The translations under genes were made by a program, and so were the position numbers. DNA of 64,000 nt from Lineus longissimus (taxonomy: Eukaryota > Nemertea > Pilidiophora > Heteronemertea > Lineidae): NCBI RefSeq assembly GCF_910592395.1, contig NC_088323.1, positions 3,224,001 through 3,288,000 on the forward strand, in the 5' to 3' direction. Under the pieces are notes generated by a model that saw nothing but the letters and a program-made list of their open reading frames with translations, ran no database searches and was not told the origin of the DNA. Every line of letters starts with the position of its first letter. The first letter of the stretch is position 1. Below are positions 1-14,900 of this stretch, piece after piece.

Positions 1-2438
1 GACCTGTTCTTAAATGTTTGAGCTGGTTTCAAAAAAGAGTTAATCGTTGCGTAAACGAGTGTTTTGTGTAGCTGCAACATAACCCTAATAGCGTGACGAT
101 TGTCGATGAAATTCAGCTGATGTAGTGGTCAGTATAATCACAGGTTGCCATGACAAATATCGTGCGTTTGGGCGTCTGGATGACGAACTTTTGGGAACCG
201 GATGAAACTCCTACACTTAATCTAGACTATTTTGCTGACTATGGGGCCTCGTCTTCACCTCTCTAACTAACCTCCTATATTCTATAAAACTCTGAATATA
301 ACTAAACCACCTCGTGGAAAGGACGCCCACTATTATTGGATTCGCATATACCGGATCATCGTTTATGACGGACAAGTCTTCCAAGTTCTGCGTCTCGAGG
401 TATATGCTGGTATGACGGATTACTTTGAACTCGGTATTAAGAGCCTTGTTGAAGTGAACTGCTGCTTGTGCGAGTGAAGTGAAGGAAGATGGTACGATAG
501 TTCTATACTGGTCATGTTTAGTGTAAACGCGTATTTAAAGAATTCATTAAAGTATGCAGTGATACACGTGTGTACATTACTTGAACAGAGAGACGCGATA
601 ACTGGTACATGTAGGGCTGATAAGAATAGCAGTAGCGTCACGCTCATACAGCGACAGGTCACACGTTTTCTGCATCTCGACCCCAATGTATATGGCTGCT
701 TGGTTTTTGGCGATGCCCGGCAGACAGGAAGAGACATCCTTTGGTTTTCCTTCTTATAGTTTTCGTTCACGAAGGAGAACCAAAGGAAGTTCAGAGTATT
801 AGTAAAGCCTTCTAAAAATGCCATTCAGGGATCTTAACAACTTACATGGACCATCTGAATCCGAAGTTTGTATACTTCATACATTTTTACCACAAAAAAA
901 TTCGAGGTCAGGACGTAGATACAAAGGGGAATAAGTGGTATCCATTTTCAAGAAGACACGACAATTACCCATTGTCAAGTGAACGAATGTAGAAAAAAAG
1001 GTGAACAGATGCCAAGAACTCACTTTCCTTTGCAGTTTTGCTCTTTCCATCTTAGAGAGTTTGATTAATAAAACGGGCACACTCTATAGTTAAAGAAACA
1101 GTATACATGTCGTCAGATAATGTAAGGCAATTATCATTGAAGTCCGTTCTCAAGCATCTATTATTCAGAGGTGGGTGAACTCTGTAATGGTATTTCTTAA
1201 AATATGAATGACATTCCCTTTACCGTGGTGAAAGTTAATAAAAATGAAATCTTTTTCCTCTCGTAATTGACTGGACTAAGTGAAAATTTTGCAGTTAAGG
1301 CTTTCTCTCATGACAAGTTTGTTAGGTCCGAAAACTGGTTTTCTGCTTTATGATCAGGCCCTAGCAAAATCAATGACGAGACGTTGAATTGATTAAGCAA
1401 CTGTCATCTTCCAGTATAAGGGCATCACCATATGTCTAATATTATAGTTTAGAACTGTGCATGATTCGACAAAGTGGTGAAAATGATAATATCGTGAATA
1501 GCGCCAGTGTACTGTGAGATACCGACAACTGTCTACCATTGATCTGGCCTATGCCTAGAAGTCTTGAAGGAAGATTGATAAAACCTTAAAATCGGACTTC
1601 ATCGCACCTGACATGAGATAAAGCACTTTTGCCGTGATAACTGTGATAACTCAAAGGTTTATACTCAACCACAGCTATTACCTGAAAATCAAATCAGAGA
1701 CGAAACAACTGAAAATTTATTAAAATGCCTTCTTCTCGCTTTAATAAGTTCGATGAAAATATTCCGATTTCTTTACTTTTGACTTCCTACATCATTGTAT
1801 GCATTGGTCCAAGGAAAACAGCTGTAACGATTTTAAATATTCTATGATAGAGTGACTCAGGAACAATGTCTGTTTATGCCTTGGGTTCACTTCCATTTCA
1901 TGACATTTCAATTAACTTACTGTCTCTTCCCTGTTTTCTTTCTTGATCCTCTTGATGAGTTTCTGGACGAATCTACACGGAATCATTATGGACAGGAAGA
2001 AGGAGCACAAGATTTCAGGGCAAGCCTGCATGAACACGGTCTCCATAAAGAATTGCTGAAAACAAAAAAATTGAGTTTCACAAGTGAATAGGTATGAGCA
2101 GTATCAAAGCTGTTCTAGAATCCGAATAAGGGATGCAGAACTATCCGGGCTTAAAAAGCCAAAAGGAGAGAAACCAACTAATCCTGACGCAGCCGAGTCT
2201 GTAAGATTACGGACTGCAATACATGCATGAAGAGATCGGGAAAAATACATCAGGACAAATGACACCAAAATTGGGGAACTATTGGTCGGAGTTTGTAGAC
2301 ATATGTAGAAAAGAGTTACCATGGACATGATAGACACGATAGATGTCGGAAAATTTCATTTTAGAACTGCTTTTGAGCGCCACAAGGAGCAGAAGCGTGT
2401 GTCTTACCTGCCCGTGGTTAGTAATTCTGAGGACTTAC
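1..2438. other. Non-coding or unresolved left flank
   Basis: I see no convincing exon here. It lies downstream of the minus-strand STRA6-like gene, so exons 6 onward of that gene would be expected here or beyond the left edge. I looked on the minus strand for the equivalent of the plus-copy exon 6 and did not find it. The open frames at 420-824, 1852-2091 and 2104-2337 have no recognisable domain. Confidence 0.5.
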
Positions 2439-4477
2439 CCAAGGCCAGTCGTCGGAGCAATCAGTCAGGTGTATCATGTTGACGATGAAGAACATCCAGA
2501 TATAGAGCGTGGAAAGCCCCAGGCTCAAGACTGTCCCCATGGTCAGCCCCGCAAGGAGAGGGTATAGGGCAAACCCGTACAGCAACATGGTGGCAATTTT
2601 CACCAACACTGAAAGTAGGAAATATAAATCAACCACATCCTCACAAGATGTCAGGATTTCGCCGCCTTGATTGAAAAGTTTTGGCCAACGGGAACCTGCA
2701 ATCCGGTCAGTTTTACCACCGTGGAGAATCAGTCTCCCAACCACCACCAGAGACCGAGAAGGAGAAGCTGCGGTGCATTTCTCTCTATATGTTATGCAAA
2801 TCATGCTTGAAGAACCTTATTACCAATGGAATCATGGGATTGAATCTGTCTGCCTATTCCGTTCGACGAGTCTGACGGTCAATCTCAATTCGTCTGTGCA
2901 TGAGTTACACTATTGTCATTATGGCGCAACTGGACTTACCATGTACATATGAAGGTCCCGGTATGTGCACTGGGTATTCCTGCAGTATCATCTTGAGGCA
3001 GAGTGAGGCCGTCAAGCCAAATACTGCAGCGTAGGATAGCCGGTAACCCTTGTCGTCCAGGAAGTTCATGGGACTGGATTGAAGACAATGAAGATGGTAA
3101 TGTCTACTACTTCTTGTTCACTTCTTGCTTGATCAGTGAAGTCGACTGGTTTTACATGTAATTGTTACCATGACTCCCTACTGACCAACAGCAGAGATAG
3201 GATGAACAGAAAATGGGAATCAGTTCACTTCTTAACTACTTCAACCCGGGCTTTCAACTCATACTCACATCAGAATGGCAAATCTGCCATCTATGCACCT
3301 TGGGAACAGGTTAACTCTTCTTACGAAGAACATCAGTGAGAGGATAATCCCCACCTAAAAGAGTGGAGGGATGAGACTAAAGCCAATGGTGTTATTGTCA
3401 ACAAAAGGGCAAACTTTTTTGAGGAGGTATTTATGATCAGAAGCCATCCAGTGGGCATACGAGCTTGCAAAGTCATGTTACAGTAACCAGGTCATTTAAA
3501 CATTCAATATTGTGAAGAACTGCCGCTTGTGATCCATGAAAGTCCGACCCACAACCTCATTCATTTGGTAACCTTCGTGCGTCCTAAGTTATGTTTTGAA
3601 ATTGTCGGGCCAAAAGCCGTGCGAAGGCCTCTGACACGTCAGTTAAGGATGAGCAGTCCATTGACTGAAACTCATCAAAAGCAGTTGTGTTACTGTCTTA
3701 CTAAATAGTCAATCCATATTGGCAATGTCTTGCTGAATACTACAGCGATTTAGGTCAACTCGTAATGCAGCAGTTTCACAGCTTAAAACGTTTCCACAGT
3801 TAAGAAACTCCCAAGGTTTCAACTTACCGACGGGAGCATCACCCAGTAGTAAAACACATCTTGTTTCACCAAACGGTCGCATGCTGATCTTCTGGAATTT
3901 TTTTAAAAGTTAAAAGTTACGATTTTACCCGTCAAACCAGCGTGTTAATATATACATTATGTGTATAATTTAACATGAATTAAGTAGTTTTTAATATGAA
4001 GTGTGACTAACTTATCATGTTACCTTGTCAGCACCATGTTGTTGGATAACCGGTTTTGAATACCCTTTTTGCGTGCCATCAGTATGCTTTATCATGAGAC
4101 CACAAAATTCCAATAGAAATCTCATTGCATTCAATAGAAGACAGGAAACCACTGTTGAAATATATGATGGGCGCTTTTAAAATCGTGTTCTTTGATGAAT
4201 ATCAAATCAGTGCCAACGTATTGACCTTTTTGGACATCTTCAATTCTCGCAGATTGCCTAAAGTGGCGAGATTTAACGAGTTCGAAGAAAACTGGATTTT
4301 TGAGGGAGACGTTTTATTGATCGAATAGTTTGGTCTCCGATGCTGTTCTTGAATAGATAAAGAAATCGTGAATCGAAGAAAAGTAATAATAGTCGCGACT
4401 TACGCCGTGATATTCTCCCCTCTGGCCGCCTGGTACATCTGGTACAGCTCAGAAAAACGCCCGAGAGAAGTCGCCAT
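2439..4477 (-). CDS. STRA6-like retinol transporter paralogue, 5' part (exons 1-5 only)
   Basis: Five minus-strand exons join in frame: 4477-4404, 3891-3828, 3354-3269, 3073-2940 and 2608-2439. Their lengths (74, 64, 86, 134, 170 nt) are identical to exons 1-5 of the plus-strand paralogue at 11997, and the splice phases match. The start ATG gives MATSLGRFSELYQ, followed by an N-glycosylation site (NIT), then CDRLVKQDVFYYW and the first membrane segments. Exon 4 begins with the NFLDDKGYRLSYAAVFGL stretch. Exon 5 encodes two further hydrophobic segments ending DCSDDWPW. STRA6 family proteins are multi-pass membrane proteins that take up retinol from its carrier. Exon 6 and beyond are not found in the 2.4 kb left to the window edge. 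Either a long intron leads out of the window or this copy is truncated. No frameshift or stop is seen in the five exons. Confidence 0.82.
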
Positions 4478-7400
4478 GATGATTTAGTTCTTGTGTTTTG
4501 AGAAAGTTGAAAATGCCTCCATGCAGGTATTATGCAACCCCTTAATGTTACGCAGTCTTCGTGATCTCTTTCAAAATTACCCCTCCGAGATATGTAAATC
4601 ACATCATATTATATACGAGAAGTCTAACATGAAGGCACTTAATGCTTGTTATATCCCGGGTTTCTCTAGGTCCAAAACTGTTCTTTAAGCTGAGAATATT
4701 GTTCCATGAGATACAACCGTCGTCCGGTCACACTGCGTCCTTCTGAAAAAAAAAATGTACAAAAATATCATGTCATGTCACATGTAACATGGTGAGTGGG
4801 AATGTTGACGTTTTATATCAACAAACTTTCTAACTTCCCTGTGTCCATGTCTGTTAATGATAATCATTGCCTGTTGAATACTTTATTGGCGAGTGTGAAT
4901 GTACAACCATAATACAGCTAATCTAACTGTCTACTGGTTCTAGGCCATGGCAGTTCTGCTTGAACTATTCCTTGAGGGATTCACATAACATCTCATGTCG
5001 CCTAAGATATCACCACAATCTCTGAATATAATTGCCGTCGGGGGCCTGGCGTCATAATGTTGTTGGTTTGTGGTGCAAGTGGTAGGAAGGCCGTGTGTGA
5101 TATCCATTTTATATGATTTTAAGTCCGATCTTTTTTAACTGCGCGCAAGGAGAACCTCGCTCGAACGTTGTAGGACGAAATGTCGACATGTTATATCAAA
5201 AACCTTTATAACTTCCCTCTGTGTAATAATGATAGTCTTCACCTGTTAGAGACTTTATTCCCGATATTCAAATAGTCAGCCCAATTGAGTTAACGTTCTG
5301 CTTGAGGGATATTTTAGAGAAAAACTCATAACCTAATTATATCATATTTTCATCAACTCGTCTACATTACATTCACTAATCAAAATGCCCCAGTTCTATT
5401 TGGGTCAGACTTCCTTTTGTAGTTGGTTTTTTTGTTAGTGTTGGCTATGATTTTAAGTTTTCCTTTCATCTTAATTTGCATCTCACTGTATTCACGAGCA
5501 GAATGTCTGCATAGCATGGTCAATAGTTTAATTTTTGAGACTCCGTGTTTGAAGATCCCTTTTCGATATAATACGTTGGCAGCTTGGTGGTGGGGGGTGT
5601 TATGGGGTCATTTGTGTTTAAATTTAGAAGGGATGAATATTTGAAAACGAACCAACAAAGCTCGGGGGGTCAGGAGCTGGGTAAAATCGTTTGAATTCAC
5701 CGAGAAAGTCCTTTAGCTGGAGAACATGCTGGTTAGGTCCAAGTATATACGGTGTATCTGGACTGTTACTATATACGACAAAGTATAGTTGTGGTCTGGT
5801 AGTGGTTGCCGTGGTATTAGAAGTCACAACGAGTTAACCTAAACTGAGACTGGCCGTACGAGGACAGACAATGAATTTAATTTCAGCAGACGGAACTTAC
5901 ATATGATATATCGACAGAAATTCGCAAGTCAGGCTATATGGCGACACTCTCTCCCGCCCGTACGCGAGGTTTGACACCTCGACATGCTCGAGGCGCGATA
6001 CGAAAGTAACTAATGGCGCCATTTTTGGAACCGCGCGGACAACCTTCTAATGAAATAACGACCTTACCAAGTTGCCTTTGTCAATGCACATAATCCCCTA
6101 TATCGGTAGACATACATCAAGCTTGGTGACCAATCCGAGAATCAGAAATGACGCTTTATTATTGCGCCGGCCTTGGATGGTAATATCAGCAACGACGGAG
6201 AGCAGTTATCAGACTATTTAGTGCGTGTTAGAACGGTCCATTTATCCACAGCTACAATGCATTAGATCATAGAATATTGACCTCAATTTTCATGAAAGAA
6301 ATCCACATAAAAGGCTGAACGTTTAATGGCATATCAATGAAAATGCATGATATTTTCAGCGACAGTACAATATGTGTACAATGCATCGCGAATTCGATAA
6401 TCACTCGTGATCTAGATGCCCAGACTGAAAAAAACATGGGGATGGACATAGGCAAGCTGTCACCTGTCCCGCTATGCCTTTTTAGTATGTAAGATGTACA
6501 GGGCCTGTGCTTTAGAATATTGGCCTTATCTGACAGCGGGGCCGGCTGCAGACATGCCAAATGAGCATTAATCGAAGGAAAGGCATTTTGCCAAGACGGA
6601 AGAGCCGGAGCAGGCAAAGAAGACTACGTTTCAGGAACACCGCAGTACATGACCTGAAACTTTATTAACGATAATCAAAAGCGTAGAGGACGTAGAACTA
6701 CATGTAGGCTCCCAAGATGGCCAGGCTGATGGCGTTACCTGCATAACTATCTGTAGGGAGACAAGGTGGAAATGCAAAGGACGACTGAGTTGATCATCAT
6801 ACATTATCGATTAAAGTACAGCTGCTATACAAAAAGTCAACAACCACGCTAGACGTAGTCAAGCGACTCTGACATGCCGCTGACATGACTTATCTGTACA
6901 GTATAGAGATCGTGATTATTAGATATGAATAGCGTCATCAATTTATCCGCCTACGCTAACTACACATCTCTTGTTGTACATGTACGTAAAACCTATCATA
7001 GGCAGTATGCATATACAGAAAGAAAAAGGCAATGACACAACATGATCTGCTTCTAAGCGATATTTTCATCACGTTAATTATTGCTAAAAATAATGGGATT
7101 CTCAAGTATTTAAATGTTATTGTGTGGCTCAGGTCATAAACATCCGGTCTTGTTTTGTGATACACCCTCCTACCTGCAACGCCTATTGTAATCATAGACA
7201 TCAACTAGTAGTACTTATTATCCTCACGAATATTGTGCAGTCCAACTAACTATCATCGCATGCTATAGCAGCATACTCATTCCATGAAGACAGAATTACT
7301 GGTCAACGTTAACATCACAGCGTAACCACATTTTCTTCCATATCTGTCATGCCTGTAATGACTTTGATTAGATCTTGTTTATTTCGATTAAAACACGCAT

Positions 7401-7805
7401 CGATTCAAAATGGCGAATGGACAGCTTCGCGTTGGATCGTGGGTGTGGTCGATAAAGGGCGTGGCACACGTGGAAGAAGGGACACTGCAGAAAACCAATG
7501 ACTCCAGGATTATATGTATAAATCTTGTTGCAGTATATACATGTACATAAGCATTTTTCGATTAAGCGATTATAGAACTGCAAATATCTGGTCCATTTCT
7601 TATCAATTAGATTTCTGTTTTTTTCCCAATGATTATGGACGGGTAAATGTTGCCGCGCCACATGTTTTGATGCATTGTATATTGTATACGTATGCACACA
7701 CACACACATTAAACGCAACTACTTGCGCCACAATTGATGATCCAGTGCCTTCATTTTATTTCGTGCCGCTTATACCTCGCAGTGCAATCAGGTCGCGCCG
7801 GAGGC

Positions 7806-8192
7806 CAAAGTTAATGTTATGTTTCTGGTTTCATGGTCCACTGAAAATGAATGCGGTCATGCGGCGTTTATTTTCAGTGATAATTTTCATTACTTTGAGT
7901 GAGCCAATTTCGCGAAATGCAATCTACTAACAAAGAGGTAAAACAGCACAGATTCAGAAAAAATGAAAATTAGCGGCGTGTGGCAAAACAATACTGAATA
8001 ATCTATGTACAATCAGTGCACGCCTAGAGGGAAATTCCAACAATGAGTCATGCGTGTAATAAGGTAGTTCAAATAAACGCCATGTGGCGAACAGGTGCAG
8101 GATATCGTCTGCTGGCTACTGAATGGGAAAATAAAAAGACGTGCGGGGTTGGAATTGAGGCGGGCGGAAACCAGAAACATAACATTAACTTT
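7806..8192. repeat. Inverted repeat pair (possible MITE)
   Basis: The segment 7806-7832 (core AAAGTTAATGTTATGTTTC) recurs as its reverse complement at 8167-8192. The arms are about 26 bp and roughly 335 bp apart. No transposase is visible between them and no clear target duplication was found. Confidence 0.5.
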
Positions 8193-9250
8193 TTTGCCGT
8201 CTATTGTCTGCTCGCACCTAAGCCTAAATTCCCAGTTTACTGACTTATGTAAGTGTTATCAGGACAAATCTTGATAACATCGACCCCAACGAGAAGGTTT
8301 GGTGGGGGTCGATAGGTTGATAGGTTTATAGGACGTAGTTGCCACGAGGCTACAAAACTGGGTGTGTTTTTTTTCGGTGAATGATTTTTTTTCTTACAAG
8401 CGTGGTTAAGGTGTTCTGTGAGGTATAGTATGTCATTTCGTTCAAATTTCAAATCTGAAGGACCATGGGTTAGAGACACCGTATTTTCCGCAGGGCATAA
8501 CGTCATCTTCTGGCTTGGCATTTGTGTTTATTGCGTGAAACATCTTACATGCAGATCAGTGGAACTAAAGTATACATGCCCTGATGCAATTAGTGTCTGT
8601 ACACGCTTCCAGGATTATCGATGATCCACCTATTCATCACCTAATAGCTGATGGAGGCGATATGTTGCTAAGCAAATTTCTCTGGCCAACAGTATGTACG
8701 GATACGACACCAGCGTGCAGCCATGGTCGATTATCTCAATGCATATTCTCTGATAAAGAGTAGGGTATGACACTTGTGTGCAGCCACTGGTAGTATATCA
8801 TAAAGGATTTTCTCGCATATTTAAACAATAAAATATTTAAAAGTGGGGATATAGTATATTATTTGATATTTCATTTGTAATCTGTGGTATGTTTCTTATT
8901 TAACCTATGCATTGGCAAGTTGGGAATTGCAGCTACAATATATAGCGTTGGGTTCTCACATGTGTGTCATGGTCGACATCTGTTAAAGAAGGAACTATCG
9001 ATTAAACTGTCATATGATTACAGCAACCAGGTAAACTACATCGAATGTACAACATAGCACACGGTCCTCATAGCCAGAGAAGAGCTTGGTTTGCCTCCAA
9101 GGTAAGAGTTCGCGAACCTTTCAATTTGTTAATTGAAGTCAAACATCTTTGTATGTACTAGGCTATTGTCGTAGTTTATATCATGCCTTGTGTTCACAGC
9201 TGAATTGCAGTCAAAGCTGGTGGGGCTTCGAGGTCAGTTTCATAGCTTAT

Positions 9251-9404
9251 GTAGTTCAGCAACGTTGACCTGCATTTCATTCATAGGTCAGATACCAACA
9301 ATATCAGATTGAAGCCATTTATTGATAGTAGTTCAGCAACGTTGACCTGCATTTCATTCATAGGTCAGATACCAACAATATCAGATTGAAGCCATTTATT
9401 GATA
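9251..9404. repeat. 77-bp tandem duplication
   Basis: 9251-9327 and 9328-9404 are two identical adjacent 77-bp copies beginning GTAGTTCAGCAACG and ending TTATTGATA. The lack of divergence points to a recent duplication or an assembly slip. Confidence 0.9.
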
Positions 9405-11996
9405 AATATTTTATATGCTACCAACGCCAGCCATTCCTTCAGGTTTGTTTGTTGGTAAAGCAAATTCTATGCCATAGCCTATTATATATATATGCTGATT
9501 CGTACACATTGCTACAATTATAGTGCAGGGGTGCATTACAGTTGGTCGTGCATTACAAACTACAGATGACAAATGAATTTACAGTACTAGTACAGCCTGC
9601 TAATATATAAGAGATAACCATGGCATACAATCTACAAATGATAAGTAATTTACAGTACTACATTTGTACAAAATATTCATGTTGTATTCATAAAACAAAT
9701 CAGTAGTTTGAAAATGTCAAATATTCAAATATGCTTGGGAAAAGTAGTTTGAAAGTCATCATGTGCATGGTTACGAGTACACTCGAGATACATCGATTTT
9801 TAACATGCGCTGAAGAGCCAATTGAAATTTGTCACGACCATTAAAAAGTTCTGTTGTCCAGAAATGGTGCTGGATGAGCTGCCATGTATGGATGAATTTC
9901 GTTTGCGTAGACTTTCAAGTGTGGTTTATGCAGCATACATGTATGCCATTGCATATTATGTTTAAGGAATTGACCGAACTGGAAGTATATATGATTAGTT
10001 GTCTCACAAAATTTGTTTCTTACATTTACAAGTAAAAAAGATATGATAGTATGACAGTAAATGGCAGGAGCAAATGGTGACTGGTCGCGTGGATGATAGC
10101 AGAAGGCAACTCACCAACGTTATATACGACTCTAAGTGCTATTCAGTCTGGCTATGCAAACAGCAGGCCATTAATATTTTGGTTCCCCGACAATCACCAT
10201 TATGGTTGTGGAGCCGTTATGAGTAAGGAGATGCCAGAAGCATATGCAAACAGTTAGATGTGTTATGATACTGCTTGGCTTTTCAACCCCTCAACGGCCA
10301 TGCAGCAATAGAGTCGAGAGCTTCCTTGATGGGCTACCATCAAGGGCATAATTGTTCACATCATTGGGTCAATATTCTGTAGAGACCGACTGAATTTCTC
10401 TTGCATTTTGTGCTGAGAACAGTGCAATACGCTATAAAGAAGACTGCTTAGACATGTTACAGTAGACTCTTTAACGAGATGATCGATGCAAGACACGGCA
10501 GGTAAAAGTAGGAAGTGGCAATGATTTGCCACTAACCACTATACTAGTCATGCTAGTCTAGAATACCAAGCCGTTCTAATTCGAGTAGGCCCTACACCAT
10601 TACATACATACATATACAGATATGTACATGGCGCTTTTCCACCATATAAAATTCTTCAAAGCGCCCACCCGAACGCCTAAGAAACCAAGAAACAGTTCAT
10701 AGGAACTACCCCCACCCCCACTCTCACCCCCAGTCTAAGAAGCACAGAGAAGGGGGTCCGTCTCTCCAAAATTTTTACCGCCTAAACAAAATAGGTTCGT
10801 CTTCCTTGCCAGACTCTGAATGTAAGCCAGACTATGAATGTAAGTCATAGTATCATAAAGTAAAGAGAAACGGGTCTGAGCTATTGTGAGCGTCTCTGAT
10901 GATGTAGTGGGTGTACGAACGCACTCCTTGGAGCGAATTGATCTACATGTAGGCTGCACGGTGCCCGATTTCCATTTATCTTTGAGCGCCAGCAGACTTT
11001 ACAGTACACTCGGTGCTCGCCGTATATTGCGAGTGGATGTTGACTTTCAGCTTCCCTTTATCGTCGGCCCTCTCCCTCTCTTGCTGAGTCAACGTTGGTG
11101 TGCTCTTAGAGAAATCGACTTCTCTGAGGTGTGCTCGGTTGCTGGCATCAGTCGGCGTTCATCATGTGGTATCTGCCGCACACACTCGCAATGCAAAAGG
11201 CTAAAGACTCCAGAAATATGTCTGACCTGGAATTGAACATTGGCCGAATATTCTAAACTGTATCTCAAGTGTGCACTTTAAAAAAATAATGTATCGATCA
11301 AATTTCCTCTGTATAGGGCTTTGTACTTTTGTGTCGAGGTCTTCTCGTATTGTTCAACGATGTAGTGATGGGACAAAACACTCATCTTCAGGAAGGTCTC
11401 CTGACTAGGTCATAGTACATTTAACAGGAAACGGGTCACCCATACAGGCCAGATCGGGTCAAGAAACTTGTTGACGAAAGACGTAATTCTGATTAAAAAT
11501 CTGCTTCTAGCGTCCAAAGATTTTCCTCGTAGATTTTCTGTAGGTTCTCCTCAGAGTCCTCCTCAGATTTGCATGGTTCGGATTTTCACGTTTTACAGTA
11601 GAGGTGAATTTGAATTTGAAAAAAATATGTAAATATTTAAATATGTCAAACATTGGGCGGTTTGTTTGACCCACGAATATATAGTCGGCCTACATATTAC
11701 ATTCCTTTTTGGTACGTGTACAATCATTATTCTATCTTTGCAGGTAAAGGCCGAATACGATACCATTTTAATGGGAGATTCATTACATCTTTCGATTCAT
11801 GCGTTCCTGGGCTTGTTAGAATACATGATGAACTGTTCCGTGTTTGATCTGTTGATACTGAGACAATCCTGGTTGTGATTTGAATAATTTCAGGAGTTCA
11901 TCACTTTCACCCGGGTAACGTGTGTTGTGGACTTGGCAGCTTTGAACTTTGGAGACAATCTTCTAGTGGCCGCTACATCGTAGCTAATCTGCAGAC

Positions 11997-14900
11997 ATGT
12001 CTGTCAGTCTTGGTGCCATATCCAACCTGTACGGCTTTTATCAACAGGCTAAGGGAGTGGCGACAACTAAGTAAGTTGTTCCAGTTAGACTGCGACCCGT
12101 TTTGCAGCATGGCGTCATTGGCGGTCTGAAGAGAGACACCCCATTGCTTTCTAAGGTTATTTGGCACAATACATGGGCAGTTTCAGATATCTTTTCAAAT
12201 AAGAGGGGGGGGGGACCTCGCCTTCTTAATCTGTAGTGGAGTATGCAATGATATGTGATGTAGGATTACTTAAATTGACAGTCACAACACAAGTCATTAT
12301 ACGCTCGCTTATTTTCAGCCAAACAGAATGCGATCACTTAATCCAACGCGACCTGTTCTACTATTGGGTCCTCCTGCCGTCGGTAAGTTCATAATTTAAG
12401 CACTATACCTGTTTTGCAAAAAACTTTGAAAACATTAACAATGCCGTTGTGTTAAGCGTGAGTTGTGCAGGCATTATACATGTCAAGTATCATCCAACTG
12501 GCGCGTCTAGTTGATGCACGGCCACGCTTATTCGTGATTTCACGCAGGCCATATGAAAATTGTGTACGCGAATGGACCTCTGGCCTCATCTGCTAGGGTA
12601 CTGCTGGGTAGATTATACAGAGAATGTACCGGTATATGTGAAACCCACTGTCACATTTTCTTCTAAATTATTCATATCATAATTAACTCGATGAGGTCAA
12701 TCTGCCACGCCCCTGCGAGAATACATCATAGACATTAATCATGCAGATTAGGTTTGCCCTAATTGCATACTGTACGATTAACATTTTTTTCATCTCATCA
12801 GCAATATCTCACCCTCGTATCCATGAAGATCAGTATTTTCACAATCCTATAACAATGTTTGGATTGAGGCAGAAGATTGAGTATGTGTAGGCTATAATCG
12901 GCACATGAAGACCATGCACCAATCTAACCCCGAGCTCCTGCCTATGGTCCTCATTCAATATCGTAATTTGTGATTTTTTTTCTTTCAAATGTTATGCAGA
13001 TTGGGATAATATGCACGCTGATGGGTTTTGTGAAGAGAATGCAACTATTGCCAAATATCCTGAGTGGGAGACCAGGCATCCTGATGTAAGGCTCTTTTGA
13101 TCAAACGTTTTGCTCGGTTATTTCTTCTTATTCTGCGTTCAAGCTGCCTAAACTGTGGCGGAGAACTTGGCCAACCAAAGGTTTGACGCCACAACGAAAT
13201 AGAGTGGTCGTTGTATACTAGGCATTATTGCTTGGGAGCAAGGACAGGTAAATGGGCAGTGTACAAAGTGACTACAATATGAAATACAAGATTAATAAAA
13301 TGTGTAGGCCTAAACCGAATTGGTGGTCAAGATAACTATTGCTATAATCATTCCATTCAGACCAATGAACTTCCTAGATGACAGAGGCAACCGTCTTTCC
13401 TACGCAGCTGTGTTTGGACTGACCTCATCTCTGTGTATGAGGATGATACAGCAGGAGTTCCCGGTCCCCATCATAGGACCCGCTTATCTTAAAGGTGTGG
13501 AGGCTACTTTCCTAAAAACTCGGCGGTTTGTCACACTTTTCTATTCTCTATAAAACTTTACACGTCTAAAGGTTTTTCAGTGCGCCTAAAAAGTTGTAAA
13601 GGTTCATAACTGTATAGGCCAAAAAGCCTTTGTATGTTTTTTTAAAAAGCTCAATGACCTTTCTTTCTGATATGGTACCGCGCACAGCTTCAACTTGAGA
13701 AATGACAACTTACGTACAAGCAGTAGGAACGTCCCGATATCCAAGACATCTCCATTATCGTTTTTGCAAATGATTCACTGTTTTCTTACTTCTATTCAAT
13801 TCAAGTCTTGGCCAAGTTGGCCACCATGCTGCTGTATGGCTTTGCACTCTACCCGATGCTAGCCGCGCTGACTGTGGGGACCGTGCTGAGCTTCGGCCTG
13901 GGGACACTCTACTGTTGGATGTTTTTCATCGTTAACATGATTCTCTTGACGGACTGTGCAAATGACTGGCAATGGGTTAGTATAACAGCCTGAAAACTTT
14001 ATTTTTCCGTCAAAAATGATTTTCTTAAAGAATACCTGATGAATCTGTTACGGTTTCAGGAATTTTACATGGAGCATGTCTTCCTGCCAAGTGTACCCGA
14101 GTTGATCTGCAGTACCTTCCTGGCTATTTCGTTCCCGATCAGGTTTGTCAAGAAACTCATCAAGAAGATACGCAAGATAGATATCAAGGACACAGTAAGT
14201 CACATACTCCACGCCGCCTCATTAATAACTGTTGCTAAATACAGACTTGCTGACTAGAGAGTGAGTCCAATCATTGGGCTGCACAAATTTGGATGAAGTG
14301 ACAAATTGACGAAAATGGCGTTCCGGGTACTTGATCATTCGTGGCCTTATCTGACATTAAACATCATTAGCCTCCTGGAATCTGCCACGGATCGTCAATT
14401 GAAAACAAACAAAAAATTGTTCTCAACTTTAGCATCGACCAGTCTAACGTATCATTTTAGGTTTCGGTTCTATGGACGCAAGCTAAAGATACGAGAGACA
14501 GTTTCTTTGCAAACAAAATATAATTTTTAGAGTGTAAAAATAACCTTTGTTATTTCCTGATACAGCCAATGATCGCGAGTCTTGCAAGTAGCCATTAACA
14601 GCCCCGCATTTGCATATCACTTACACTTGCTCACTATACTACATTGTAATCACTATAGAAACTCTGCTTCCACATCCTGACCTTCACCTAAATGTGACCA
14701 ACACTGTGTCAATAGTTTGTTGTTCATTGTTAGCATCCTCTCACACTCTCCGGCCATTACTGTTAACCTGCAAAGTGTCGTGCCTCAGTAATTTTGCAAT
14801 TCGCGAAAAGCTCTATAACGGTTTTGATTTTTGCCGGCAAATTTTTGATATTTCTTTTAAATTTTCCAAAAATAATTTCGTGATCTGTATTTTCACGAAT

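Larger units (their letters stand above)
4478..11996. other. Intergenic region between divergent STRA6-like genes
   Basis: About 7.5 kb separates the two start codons. I see no coding exon. It contains an inverted repeat pair (7806-7832 with 8167-8192), a 77-bp tandem duplication (9251-9404), and a short dispersed repeat at about 10631-10668 (GGCGCTTTTCCACCA... CAAAGCGCC). It must carry the promoters and 5' UTR exons of both genes, but I could not place them. Confidence 0.5.

Noticed and set aside
420-824. 134-aa minus-strand frame near the left edge
   Set aside because: It overlaps an open frame on the other strand and has no recognisable domain or fitting splice sites. It does not resemble any STRA6 exon.
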